From contig CAZOVL010000003.1 of the NCBI GenBank assembly GCA_964583185.1, positions 1 through 64,000 of the forward strand: 64,000 nt of DNA, written 5' to 3'. Of the stretch, positions 54,477-62,887 are shown piece by piece. Position 1 is the stretch's first letter; every line of letters begins with the position of its first letter. The translations under genes were made by a program, and so were the position numbers. This DNA comes from Bacteroides_E sp964583185 (lineage in GTDB: Bacteria; Bacteroidota; Bacteroidia; Bacteroidales; Bacteroidaceae). The notes beneath the pieces were generated by a model. It was given only the letters and a program-made list of their open reading frames with translations. It was not told the DNA's origin and made no database searches.

Positions 54477-55238
54477 TATTTTTGTTTCTCCTTCAATGAA
54501 TTCTTCCACAAAAAAATTGGTTCCATCGAACACTACATAACTAAAATGAGTTATCCAATCACCTAGAATGGTCATTCTTGCAGTGCGTGTTAGTTGTAAG
54601 TCTAAAAGAATATGGCGGTGTCCGTAAATAAAGTAATTAATATTGGGGTGTTCCTTTAAATACTCTTTGGAATACAGCACCAAGAACTCTTTGTCTTCTC
54701 CCATATATTCCGGTTCTTTACCATCTTCTCTTTTGAGACGGCTGTTTTTTGCCCAGTTCATACCAAAAGGCAATGTCCATCTGGGGTGAATGGAGGAGAA
54801 TAGTTTTTGGAGAAATTTTGAATGAAACATTTTACGAAGAAACTTAAATATAGGGTCGGGGTCTCCCAAGCCGTCACCGTGAGCTAAATAGAACTCTTTT
54901 CCATAAATTTCTGTTGTAAGGGGTTGGGTGTGAATAATCAATCCACACTCTTTTTGAAAATAATCTCCTAACCAAAGATCGTGATTCCCTATAAAATAAT
55001 GTACTTCAATACCTTTGTCAGTTAGTTCGGAAAGCTTACCTAAGAAACGTGTATATCCTTTGGGGACAACCGTCTTAAATTCATACCAAAAATCAAACAT
55101 ATCTCCCATTAAATAAATAGCCGAAGCTTTATCTTTAATGCTATCCAAGAAGTTAACTAAGCGTCGCTCGTGCATTCTTGGATGTTTGATGGCTAACGAA
55201 CCTAAATGTGCATCGGAAAGAAAATAAACATTTTTCAT
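54474..55238 (-). CDS. lpxH: UDP-2,3-diacylglucosamine diphosphatase (LpxH-like)
   Basis: A 254-residue calcineurin-like phosphoesterase. The metal-binding motifs are in order: LSDAHLG (residues 7-13), YLMGDMFDFWYEF, FIGNHDLW, LAHGDGLGDPD and IYGHRH. LpxH hydrolyses UDP-2,3-diacylglucosamine to lipid X in lipid A synthesis at the inner membrane face. Length and motif spacing fit the LpxH family as found in Bacteroidetes. It follows the SufT-like gene by 25 bp, likely co-transcribed. Confidence 0.9.
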   Translation of the reverse strand: MKNVYFLSDAHLGSLAIKHPRMHERRLVNFLDSIKDKASAIYLMGDMFDFWYEFKTVVPKGYTRFLGKLSELTDKGIEVHYFIGNHDLWLGDYFQKECGLIIHTQPLTTEIYGKEFYLAHGDGLGDPDPIFKFLRKMFHSKFLQKLFSSIHPRWTLPFGMNWAKNSRLKREDGKEPEYMGEDKEFLVLYSKEYLKEHPNINYFIYGHRHILLDLQLTRTARMTILGDWITHFSYVVFDGTNFFVEEFIEGETKI

Positions 55239-55263
55239 AAAAATGGAGATCTTTTTAGTTCTG

Positions 55264-55578
55264 TTAAAGGAAACCTAATTCCAAAAGTGCTTCTTCACTC
55301 ATCATATCTTTTGACCAAGAGGGTTCAAATGTAAGGGTAATATTTACTTTTTCTACTCCCTCAATTGTTTCCACCTTTTGCTTTACATCTTCCAATATAA
55401 AATCGGCAGCCGGACAGTGAGGCGTGGTTAATGTCATTTCAAGATCAACCTCTTTGTTTTCTTTGACATCAATGTTGTAAATTAAGCCTAAATCGTATAC
55501 GTTTACCGGTATTTCCGGATCGTATACAGTTTTGAGGCGATTTACTATTTTTTCTTCTAATGCGAATTTCTGATTCAT
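55264..55578 (-). CDS. Metal-sulfur cluster assembly factor (DUF59/MIP18, SufT-like)
   Basis: A 104-residue protein with the DUF59 motifs: TVYDPEIPVNVYDLGLIYNI (residues about 18-37), TLTTPHCPAADFILEDV with the conserved cysteine, and VNITLTFEPSW. Bacteroidetes homologues take part in iron-sulfur cluster maturation. It lies upstream of lpxH; a -7-like box (minus strand TAGCTTTG) is at 55609-55616. Confidence 0.88.
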   Translation of the reverse strand: MNQKFALEEKIVNRLKTVYDPEIPVNVYDLGLIYNIDVKENKEVDLEMTLTTPHCPAADFILEDVKQKVETIEGVEKVNITLTFEPSWSKDMMSEEALLELGFL

Positions 55579-55608
55579 AACTATCTATGTTTTACTCTAG
55601 TTTAATAA

Positions 55609-55616
55609 CAAAGCTA
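55609..55616 (-). promoter_or_regulatory. -7 box for the SufT-like/lpxH operon
   Basis: Minus strand TAGCTTTG matches TAnnTTTG, about 30 bases upstream of the first ATG. No good -33 element is visible. Confidence 0.45.
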
Positions 55617-55799
55617 AATATTTAATTGTTCTTATTGTAATTCAATAGTAAAATAAGTATCTCTTTATTCTTTTAATTTCCCAATTTAATTAAACCGAAT
55701 TTGCGGTCAAAACAGTTGGTCAGAATAGTTCTAAACTATTTTCTTAGAAGAATTAAAGATATGTGCTTAGTCGATACCGGAATTTCTTTGGAGTAAACG

Positions 55800-55842
55800 T
55801 GTTAAAAATACAGGGTGATTCATTCTCGATTGAATCACCCTG
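55800..55842 (-). terminator. Terminator of the FKBP gene
   Basis: A perfect 12-bp stem, CAGGGTGATTCA (55811-55822) with TGAATCACCCTG (55831-55842), followed on the minus strand by TATTTTTAA. It starts 34 bp past the stop. Confidence 0.8.
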
Positions 55843-55875
55843 TAGTAGAATATCATTTGCTATTAGGTTTGGTGA

Positions 55876-56421
55876 TTAACATTCACAACCACATGATCCA
55901 CAATCTTCTCCGGAACAACCACAGCCACCACTTAGTGATTCAGCCATTTCTTCCATTTCTTTGATGCTGGCAGGTCTGGCTTCTAAAATAGTACCCACAA
56001 AGTTTAACTCTTCACCAGCTAGTGGGTGATTCATATCCATTACCACTACTTCTTCCTTGATTTCAATTACCACTCCGTTTAATTGATTTCCTGTTGAATC
56101 TAAAAGAGGCAATACGTTTCCAGGAACTACACGCTCATCATCAAATTTGCCATCTACTTCAAAGATGTTTTTAGGTAGTTCAATAACATACTCTTCATCA
56201 TACTCTCCATATGCATTCTCTGGGCTTACGGTAAAGTCAAATGAATCTCCTTTATTTAAATCTTTAACTTGTAATTCAAACTCATTAAATGTTATCCCTA
56301 ATCCGGTAACAAATTGAAAAGGGCGATCAAGAGTAGCTTCTTCAACTAAATCTTTTCCTTCTTCGTCCGTTACATATAGTTTATAGGCAATAGCCATATA
56401 CTTATTTTCCACTGTTTCCAT
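55876..56421 (-). CDS. SlyD-type FKBP peptidyl-prolyl isomerase with Cys-rich C-terminus
   Basis: A 181-residue protein. The FKBP domain is split by an insert-in-flap domain as in SlyD: AIAYKLYVTDEEGKDLVEEA, FEL and AYGEYDEEYVIELP at the N-terminal side, VIEIKEEVVVMDMNHPLAGEELNF later. The tail (about 165-181) has GGCGCSGEDCGSCGCEC with seven cysteines, replacing the His-rich tail of E. coli SlyD. It should catalyse proline isomerisation and chaperone folding, and the tail probably binds metal ions such as nickel, zinc or copper. Single gene. Confidence 0.92.
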   Translation of the reverse strand: METVENKYMAIAYKLYVTDEEGKDLVEEATLDRPFQFVTGLGITFNEFELQVKDLNKGDSFDFTVSPENAYGEYDEEYVIELPKNIFEVDGKFDDERVVPGNVLPLLDSTGNQLNGVVIEIKEEVVVMDMNHPLAGEELNFVGTILEARPASIKEMEEMAESLSGGCGCSGEDCGSCGCEC

Positions 56422-56464
56422 TTGTAATTCTTCTCGTTAAGTTTATATTGAATTAATTATGAGG

Positions 56465-56472
56465 CAAATATA
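56465..56472 (-). promoter_or_regulatory. -7 box for the FKBP gene
   Basis: Minus strand TATATTTG matches TAnnTTTG, 43 bases upstream of the ATG. Confidence 0.45.
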
Positions 56473-56640
56473 AGAACTTTTCATCGATTATATTTTAACA
56501 AAAACATTAATTCTATCTATTATGTATGAATATTGTTTTTTTTATTCTTTCTTATTGTGTACGAATTGTAATAATCTACAACAAAAGAACCCGAAAGAGC
56601 TTTAAATGTAAACTTTTTGATGTTTTTTTATGATACTTCG

Positions 56641-56671
56641 CTTGTTAGTTAAGAAAAAGAATTTAACTTTG
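56641..56671 (+). promoter_or_regulatory. Promoter of the ilv operon
   Basis: CTTG (56641-56644), 19 bases, then TAACTTTG (56664-56671). The -7 box is an exact match, the -33 box three of four. Transcription would begin near 56678, about 18 bases before the leader peptide ATG. Confidence 0.65.
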
Positions 56672-56695
56672 TCTTTTAGAAAATGAAAATAGATT

Positions 56696-56773
56696 ATGAT
56701 TAATCGTATAGTTAATATAAACCTAGTGGTCCTTTCTATTATTCGTCTAGTAGTTATTCCTATTAGAGCGTGA
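56696..56773 (+). CDS. ilv leader peptide (25 residues, branched-chain-rich)
   Basis: An ATG 25 bases after the -7 box opens a 25-codon frame ending at TGA 56771-56773. Fifteen of the 25 residues are Ile (7), Val (5) or Leu (3), including clusters NLVVLSII and RLVVIPI. This is what a ribosome-stalling leader for the branched-chain amino acid operon should look like: slow decoding when charged Ile-, Val- or Leu-tRNA is scarce. It is followed by an antiterminator segment at its stop codon and a terminator hairpin. Too short for routine gene finders. Not shown experimentally. Confidence 0.8.
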   Translation: MINRIVNINLVVLSIIRLVVIPIRA

Positions 56774-56782
56774 GGAGGGTTT
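56772..56782 (+). promoter_or_regulatory. Predicted antiterminator strand of the ilv attenuator
   Basis: GAGGAGGGTTT, at the leader peptide stop codon, can pair along all 11 positions (three G-U pairs) with 56819-56829, the left arm of the terminator. A ribosome at the stop codon would cover it and let the terminator form; a ribosome stalled earlier would leave it free to prevent termination. Confidence 0.6.
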
Positions 56783-56818
56783 ATGTAGTTATATGAGCTA
56801 TAATAAAAATAAAAGATG

Positions 56819-56852
56819 AAGCCTTTCTCGTAAACAGAGAAAGGCTTTTTTA
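56819..56852 (+). terminator. Attenuator terminator upstream of ilvD
   Basis: A perfect 11-bp stem, AAGCCTTTCTC (56819-56829) with GAGAAAGGCTT (56837-56847), loop of 7, followed by TTTTTT. It lies between the leader peptide and ilvD with no complete gene before it, so it acts inside the leader, not at a gene end. Confidence 0.85.
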
Positions 56853-56871
56853 TATTAAATAAGAAGAAGAA

Positions 56872-58674
56872 ATGAAAAACAAACTTCGCAGTGCAGTTAG
56901 CACACAGGGTAGACGAATGGCAGGAGCACGAGCTTTATGGGCTGCCAATGGAATGAAGAAAGAACAGTTGGGTAAACCTATTATTGCTATTGTCAACTCG
57001 TTTACTCAATTTGTTCCGGGTCACGTTCATCTGCACGAGATAGGACAGTTTGTAAAAAGTGAAATAGAGAAGCAAGGTTGCTTTGCTGCAGAATTCAATA
57101 CCATTGCCATTGACGATGGAATAGCTATGGGGCACGATGGAATGCTTTATTCTTTGCCTTCAAGAGATTTAATTGCAGATAGTGTGGAATATGTTGTGAA
57201 TGCTCATAAGGTGGATGCAATGATTTGTATCAGTAATTGTGATAAGATTACACCCGGGATGCTGATGGCTGCTTTGCGTTTAAATATCCCAACTCTCTTT
57301 GTATCGGGGGGACCTATGGAAGCGGGTAAGTTGGGCAATCGCAAGCTAGACTTAATCGATGCTATGATTCAATCAGCCGATAGTACAGTTAGTGATGAGC
57401 AAGTGAGCGAGATAGAGCAACAAGCTTGTCCTACTTGTGGTTCCTGCTCGGGAATGTTTACAGCTAACTCTATGAATTGCTTAAATGAAGCCATTGGTTT
57501 GGCTTTACCCGGTAATGGCACTCTTTTGGCAACCCATAAAAATAGAAAGAAGTTGTTTCAGGAAGCCGCAAATAAAATAGTGGAAATTACTTATAAATAT
57601 TATCAAGAGGGTGATGAAACCGTTTTACCTCGTAATGTGGCAACAAAAGAGGCTTTCTTAAATGCTATGACGTTGGATATTGCAATGGGTGGATCAACAA
57701 ATACAGTGCTACATCTTTTGGCTATGGCACAAGAGGCAGAGGTAGATTTCTCTATGGATGATATTGATTTTCTTTCCAGACGTACTCCTTGTTTGTGTAA
57801 AGTTTCCCCTAATACCCCCCTCTATCACATTCAAGATGTAAATAGGGCAGGAGGAATTATGGGTATATTAGGTGAACTTGAAAAGGGAGGGTTAATTAAT
57901 GGAGATGTCCATCGTGCCGATGGTTTGACGCTGAGTGAAGCTATTAAAAAATATTCCGTAACCTCTTCTGTTGCTAATGATGAAGATGTGAAACGATATT
58001 TGAGTGCACCGGGAAACCGATTCAATTTAGTTTTAGGTTCTCAAGATAATTATTATGAATCATTAGATACCGACAGAGAAAAAGGTTGCATTCGGAGTAT
58101 AGAAAATGCCTATAGTGTCGATGGAGGTTTGGCGGTGTTAAAAGGAAATATTGCACAAGATGGTTGTGTAGTCAAGACGGCCGGTGTGGATGAGGAAATT
58201 CTCAAATTTAAAGGAAAGGCCAAAGTTTTCGATTCTCAAGAGGCAGCTTGTGATGCTATTCTGAATGATGAAATTGTAAAAGGCGATGTTGTTATTATTA
58301 TATATGAAGGGCCTAAGGGAGGTCCCGGGATGCAAGAAATGTTATATCCTACTTCTTACTTAAAATCCAAGCACTTAGGAAAGGATTGTGCTTTGATTAC
58401 CGATGGAAGATTTAGTGGAGGAACTTCAGGTTTGAGCATTGGACACGTCTCCCCAGAGGCAGCGGCTGGTGGCACTATAGGAAAAGTGAAAACCGGCGAC
58501 TTAATTGAAATAGATATTCCGGGCCGTACAATAAATGTACTGGTTTCAGAGGAGGAGTTAAATAATCGATCTTTTCATACATTAACTCGTGAGAGAAACA
58601 TACCTAAAAGTCTGAGAGCATATGCCAGTATGGTGAGTTCTGCAGATAAGGGGGCTGTGCGTATCATTGATTGA
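56872..58674 (+). CDS. ilvD: Dihydroxy-acid dehydratase
   Basis: A 600-residue iron-sulfur dehydratase of the Ilv/Edd family. Cluster and active-site motifs: IDDGIAMGHDGMLYSLPSR, ISNCDKITPGM, CPTCGSCSGMFTANSMNCL and, near the C-terminus, ITDGRFSGGTSGLSIGHVSPEAA. It converts dihydroxy-isovalerate and dihydroxy-methylvalerate to the keto acids for valine, leucine and isoleucine. First structural gene of the ilv operon, under the attenuator just upstream. Start ATG with AAGAAGAAGAA as ribosome binding site. Confidence 0.97.
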   Translation: MKNKLRSAVSTQGRRMAGARALWAANGMKKEQLGKPIIAIVNSFTQFVPGHVHLHEIGQFVKSEIEKQGCFAAEFNTIAIDDGIAMGHDGMLYSLPSRDLIADSVEYVVNAHKVDAMICISNCDKITPGMLMAALRLNIPTLFVSGGPMEAGKLGNRKLDLIDAMIQSADSTVSDEQVSEIEQQACPTCGSCSGMFTANSMNCLNEAIGLALPGNGTLLATHKNRKKLFQEAANKIVEITYKYYQEGDETVLPRNVATKEAFLNAMTLDIAMGGSTNTVLHLLAMAQEAEVDFSMDDIDFLSRRTPCLCKVSPNTPLYHIQDVNRAGGIMGILGELEKGGLINGDVHRADGLTLSEAIKKYSVTSSVANDEDVKRYLSAPGNRFNLVLGSQDNYYESLDTDREKGCIRSIENAYSVDGGLAVLKGNIAQDGCVVKTAGVDEEILKFKGKAKVFDSQEAACDAILNDEIVKGDVVIIIYEGPKGGPGMQEMLYPTSYLKSKHLGKDCALITDGRFSGGTSGLSIGHVSPEAAAGGTIGKVKTGDLIEIDIPGRTINVLVSEEELNNRSFHTLTRERNIPKSLRAYASMVSSADKGAVRIID

Positions 58675-58726
58675 GAGTGATAGAGTGAGTTTATATCACA
58701 GGGGTTTGATTTGATATTTTTGAATT

Positions 58727-60424
58727 ATGGAAAAAGAAAGAATTACAGGATCAAGGGCATTAATAAAATCGTTAATTCACGAAGGAGTAGATACTGTTTT
58801 TGGTTATCCGGGTGGAGCAATAATGCCTGTTTATGATGAAATATATAAGCAAGAAGAGCTCAAGCATATTTTAATGAGACACGAGCAGGGTGCAACCCAC
58901 GCAGCTGAAGGTTATGCTCGTGTTTCCGGAAAAGTAGGAGTTTGTATTGTAACTAGTGGGCCTGGAGCAACCAACACATTAACGGGTATAGGTGATGCTA
59001 TGCTAGATAGTACTCCTTTGGTTGTAATTGCCGGGCAAGTGGCTTCATCGGCACTGGGAACAGATGCTTTTCAGGAAATCGACTTAGTTAGTGTTTCACA
59101 ACCAATAACAAAATGGAGTTACCAAATTCGTAAGGCAGAGGATATACCCTGGGCAGTTGCTCGAGCATTTTATATTGCAAAAAGTGGCAGACCCGGTCCT
59201 GTTATCCTTGACTTTGCAAAAGATGCACAAATCTCTTCTTTTGAATATGCTCCCTATAACTTGAATTTTATAAGAAGTTATGAACCGGTACCCGAGTTGT
59301 CTCCTCAGGCCATTCGTGAGGCCATTCAATTAATCAATGAGTCAAAAAAGCCTTTGGTTTTAGTAGGACAGGGGGTGGAGCTGGGAAATGCACATCAGGA
59401 ACTTTTAGCCTTTGTGGAAAAAGCTCAAATGCCGTTTGGCTGTACATTGTTAGGATTGTCTGCTATCCCCTCTAATCATCCATTGAATCAGGGAATGTTA
59501 GGTATGCACGGAAACTTAGTACCTAACAGAATGACAAATGAATGTGATTTGCTGATTGCTGTAGGGATGCGTTTTGATGATCGGGTAACAGGAGATTTAA
59601 AGACCTATGCCAAGCAAGCCAAGGTAATCCATTTTGATATTGATGCTGCTGAAATCAATAAGAATGTTGAGGTAGATGTTGCGTTATTGGGAGATTGTAA
59701 AGAGAGTCTTCCTTTGGTTACAGAAGGAATTGAAAAGGTGAATTATCGTGCAGAGTGGATTCAAAGCTTTGAAAGCTATGCTAGAAAAGAACAAGAAACA
59801 GTAATAAAGAAAGATTTAACTCCTGTGTCGGGAGATATCACGATGGGGGAAGTGGTTTTTGGTGTGTCTGAGGCTACCAATCACGAGGCTATTTTAGTTA
59901 CTGACGTGGGACAAAACCAGATGGCTGCCGCACGTTATTTCCAGTTTTCTCAGAAAAGAAGCATTGTTACTTCAGGAGGGTTGGGAACTATGGGGTTTGG
60001 TTTGCCTGCCGCCATAGGAGCACAATTTGGTGCCCCTGACCGTATGGTTTGCTTATTCTTGGGAGATGGAGGCTTGCAAATGAATATACAAGAGTTTGGA
60101 GTCATAATGGAAACTCGGGTTCCTGTAAAGGTGATTTTGTTAAATAACTCATTTTTGGGAATGGTGCGTCAATGGCAGGAGTTGTTTTTTGATAAACGAT
60201 ACTCCTTTACCCCTATGTCAAATCCGGATTTTGTGGCTATCGCTGCAGCTTATGATATTCCGGCCAAAAGAGTAACTAAGAGAGAGGAGTTAGCTGAAGC
60301 TATTAATGAAATGGTATCAACTGAAGGTGCATACTTTTTAGATGTATGTGTGGAGAAAGAAGGGATGGTTTATCCTATGACTCCTGCCGGAGGTACTGTA
60401 AATAAAATGTTATTAGGAGATTAA
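58727..60424 (+). CDS. ilvB: Acetolactate synthase large subunit, biosynthetic type
   Basis: A 565-residue thiamine diphosphate enzyme. GYPGGAIMPVYDE and MRHEQGATHAAEGYAR (with the catalytic glutamate) lie in the first 55 residues, the FAD-binding middle domain contains GVELGNAHQELL and HFDIDAAEINK, and the cofactor motif GDGGLQMNIQEFGVIMETRVPVKVILLNN lies near 455. It forms acetolactate or acetohydroxybutyrate from pyruvate. It is followed 4 bp later by its regulatory subunit. The 52-bp gap after ilvD has no terminator. Confidence 0.97.
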   Translation: MEKERITGSRALIKSLIHEGVDTVFGYPGGAIMPVYDEIYKQEELKHILMRHEQGATHAAEGYARVSGKVGVCIVTSGPGATNTLTGIGDAMLDSTPLVVIAGQVASSALGTDAFQEIDLVSVSQPITKWSYQIRKAEDIPWAVARAFYIAKSGRPGPVILDFAKDAQISSFEYAPYNLNFIRSYEPVPELSPQAIREAIQLINESKKPLVLVGQGVELGNAHQELLAFVEKAQMPFGCTLLGLSAIPSNHPLNQGMLGMHGNLVPNRMTNECDLLIAVGMRFDDRVTGDLKTYAKQAKVIHFDIDAAEINKNVEVDVALLGDCKESLPLVTEGIEKVNYRAEWIQSFESYARKEQETVIKKDLTPVSGDITMGEVVFGVSEATNHEAILVTDVGQNQMAAARYFQFSQKRSIVTSGGLGTMGFGLPAAIGAQFGAPDRMVCLFLGDGGLQMNIQEFGVIMETRVPVKVILLNNSFLGMVRQWQELFFDKRYSFTPMSNPDFVAIAAAYDIPAKRVTKREELAEAINEMVSTEGAYFLDVCVEKEGMVYPMTPAGGTVNKMLLGD

Positions 60425-60428
60425 GACA

Positions 60429-60989
60429 ATGAAAGATACATTATATACCTTAACGGTTCATTCAGAGAATATTGCAGGGGTATTGAACAAAATAACCACT
60501 ATCTTTACTCGCCGTCAGCTAAATATTGAAAGTTTGAATGTTTCTGCTTCTGCACTTCACGGCATTCATAAGTATACCATTACTACCTATAGTGATGAGT
60601 CAACAATGAAGAAGGTTACTAAGCAGATAGAAAAAATTATTGATGTGCTTAAAGCCGATTATTATACGGATGATGAGATTTTTTACAGGGAAATAGCCTT
60701 ATATAAAATTCCAACTCAAAGTTTAGTGGAAAGTAATTCGGTTGAAATGTTGATAAGTAGGCATAATGCACGTATTATTGAGGTGAATGAAACCTATACT
60801 GCGATTCAAAAAGCGGGAACAACAGAAGAAACAACAGCACTTTATGACGATTTGGAGCAAATAGGTATTTTGCAGTTTGTACGTTCAGGCCGTATTGCAG
60901 TAACAAAGAGCCACGTAGAAAAGCTCAATGAGTATTTAGCTTATCGTGAAGCGCAATATAAATTGTTAGAAAATAAAAATGGAGAGTAA
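60429..60989 (+). CDS. ilvN: Acetolactate synthase small (regulatory) subunit
   Basis: A 186-residue regulatory subunit. The N-terminal ACT domain shows YTLTVHSENIAGVLNKITTIFTRRQLNIESLNVS (residues 5-39), the valine-binding fold; residues 75-186 correspond to the C-terminal ALS-SS domain. It increases activity of the large subunit and gives feedback inhibition by branched-chain amino acids. Longer than E. coli IlvN, like IlvH-type proteins. Its 3' end overlaps the thioesterase start by 11 bp. Confidence 0.94.
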   Translation: MKDTLYTLTVHSENIAGVLNKITTIFTRRQLNIESLNVSASALHGIHKYTITTYSDESTMKKVTKQIEKIIDVLKADYYTDDEIFYREIALYKIPTQSLVESNSVEMLISRHNARIIEVNETYTAIQKAGTTEETTALYDDLEQIGILQFVRSGRIAVTKSHVEKLNEYLAYREAQYKLLENKNGE

Positions 60990-61728
60990 AGGCGTAAATA
61001 AAGTTGGAAGTTATGAAATAGTGGCGGAGCCCTTCCACGTAGATTTTAATGGAGAGTTAACTTTAGGTGTTTTAGGAAATCATTTATTGAACTGTGCCAG
61101 TTTTCATTCTGCAGAAAGAGGTTTTGGTATTGCATCTTTGAATGAAGAGAACTACACGTGGGTGCTATCTCGCTTAGCTATTGAGATTAAACAGATGCCT
61201 AAAGAATATGAAAAATTCACTATAGAAACTTGGGTGGAAGATGTTTACAAACTTTTTACTGATCGTAATTTTTTAATATTAAATAGTGAAGGAGAGGAAA
61301 TAGGTTATGCCCGTTCCATTTGGGCTATGATAAACATGGAAAATCGTATGCCGGCTAATCTTTTTGAAATTCACGGAGATGAGATGCAGAAATATGTGTT
61401 AGCCAAAACTTTACCTATTGATAAACCTTCACGTATTAAGGTACGGGCTTCTGAGCCTGTATACTCACATACAGCTAAATATTGTGATATAGATATCAAT
61501 GGTCACGTAAATAGTATGAGATACATTGAGCATATATTAGATTTATACCCTAAGACGCTGTATGAATCCAAACGAATTCAGCGTTTTGAAATGGCTTATG
61601 TAACAGAGAGTTATTATGATGATCGGTTAGACTTCTTTATGGATAGTTTAGGAGATGACCATTATAACATTGATGTAAAGAAAGAAAATGGTGAAACTGT
61701 TTGTCGGTCAAAAATCGTTTTCAAGTAA
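60979..61728 (+). CDS. Acyl-ACP thioesterase (FatA/FatB-like)
   Basis: A 249-residue double hotdog-fold protein of the acyl-ACP thioesterase family: FHVDFNGELTLGVLGNHLLNCASFHSAERGFG in the first hotdog; the second has KYCDIDINGHVNSMRYIEHILDL, carrying the Asn and His of the active site. It releases free fatty acids from ACP. Its reading frame overlaps ilvN and is followed by ilvC, so its expression is tied to branched-chain amino acid synthesis. This location is common in Bacteroides; a role in iso-branched fatty acid supply or leucine metabolism is a possible reason, not shown. Confidence 0.9.
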   Translation: MESKGVNKVGSYEIVAEPFHVDFNGELTLGVLGNHLLNCASFHSAERGFGIASLNEENYTWVLSRLAIEIKQMPKEYEKFTIETWVEDVYKLFTDRNFLILNSEGEEIGYARSIWAMINMENRMPANLFEIHGDEMQKYVLAKTLPIDKPSRIKVRASEPVYSHTAKYCDIDINGHVNSMRYIEHILDLYPKTLYESKRIQRFEMAYVTESYYDDRLDFFMDSLGDDHYNIDVKKENGETVCRSKIVFK

Positions 61729-61788
61729 GTTTTAGCAGTAAAGAATGCAATGATATAAAATATAATTAACAAAAAAAGAAGAAGAAAA

Positions 61789-62832
61789 ATGGCAAAAATG
61801 AATTTTGGAGGAACAATAGAAAACGTTATTACACGTGAAGAATTTCCTTTAGAAAAAGCACACGAGGTATTAAAAGATGAAGTTATTGCTGTAATTGGTT
61901 ATGGAGTACAAGGTCCAGGACAAGCTTTAAATTTAAGAGATAATGGCTTCAATGTAATTGTTGGACAGCGTAAAGGTAAAACTTGGGATAAGGCAGTTGC
62001 TGATGGTTGGGTTCCCGGAGAAACTCTTTTTGAGATTGAAGAAGCTTGTGAAAAAGGAACCATCATTGAATACTTGCTTTCTGATGCTGCACAAATTGAG
62101 CTTTGGCCAACCGTTAAAGGGCAGTTATCAAAAGGAAAAGCGTTGTATTTTTCTCATGGTTTTGGTGTTACATATAAAGATCGTACAGGAATCATTCCTC
62201 CTGCTGATGTTGATGTTATTTTGGTTGCTCCAAAAGGTTCAGGAACATCACTCCGTAGAATGTTCCTTGAAGGTAGAGGTTTGAACTCCTCGTATGCCAT
62301 TTTCCAAGATGCAACCGGTAAAGCTACTGAAAGAGCTATAGCTTTAGGTATTGGTGTTGGTTCGGGCTATTTGTTTGAAACCACCTTTGAGCGTGAAGTG
62401 TTTTCCGATTTAACAGGTGAAAGAGGTACTTTAATGGGAGCTATTCAAGGAATACTTCAAGCACAATATGAAACGCTTCGTGAAAATGGACATACTCCAT
62501 CTGAAGCATTCAATGAAACAGTAGAAGAATTGACTCAGTCGCTTATGCCACTGTTTGCAGAAAATGGTATGGATTGGATGTATGCTAACTGTTCTACTAC
62601 TGCTCAAAGAGGAGCTTTAGATTGGATGACTCCTTTTTATGAAGCCACAAAACCTGTGTTTGAAAAACTATATAACGAAGTAAAAGTGGGAAATGAAGCA
62701 CAACGTTCCATTGATTCCAATTCTCAAGAAGATTATCGCGAGAAATTAAATGAGGAATTACGTGAGCTACGTGAAAGCGAAATGTGGCAAACCGGAGCTG
62801 TGGTAAGAAAGCTTCGTCCGGAAAACAACTAA
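61789..62832 (+). CDS. ilvC: Ketol-acid reductoisomerase
   Basis: A 347-residue enzyme. The N-terminal Rossmann domain has IAVIGYGVQGPGQALNLRDNG (GxGxxG variant) and VGQRKGKTWDKA, and the C-terminal knotted helical domain includes FEREVFSDLTGERGTLMGAIQG with the magnesium-binding Asp and Glu, and EELRELRESEMWQTGAVVRKLRPEN at the end. It reduces and isomerises acetolactate with NADPH. The start ATG is preceded by AGAAGAAGAA. Last gene of the operon, with a terminator 24 bp after the stop. Confidence 0.97.
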   Translation: MAKMNFGGTIENVITREEFPLEKAHEVLKDEVIAVIGYGVQGPGQALNLRDNGFNVIVGQRKGKTWDKAVADGWVPGETLFEIEEACEKGTIIEYLLSDAAQIELWPTVKGQLSKGKALYFSHGFGVTYKDRTGIIPPADVDVILVAPKGSGTSLRRMFLEGRGLNSSYAIFQDATGKATERAIALGIGVGSGYLFETTFEREVFSDLTGERGTLMGAIQGILQAQYETLRENGHTPSEAFNETVEELTQSLMPLFAENGMDWMYANCSTTAQRGALDWMTPFYEATKPVFEKLYNEVKVGNEAQRSIDSNSQEDYREKLNEELRELRESEMWQTGAVVRKLRPENN

Positions 62833-62850
62833 TTTGTCTATAAATGGACT

Positions 62851-62887
62851 AAAAAATGGAGAGTAAAACTTACTCTCCATTTTTTTT
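62851..62887 (+). terminator. Terminator of the ilv operon
   Basis: An 11-bp perfect stem, ATGGAGAGTAA (62856-62866) with TTACTCTCCAT (62870-62880), flanked by six A and eight T residues, just after ilvC. Confidence 0.9.
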
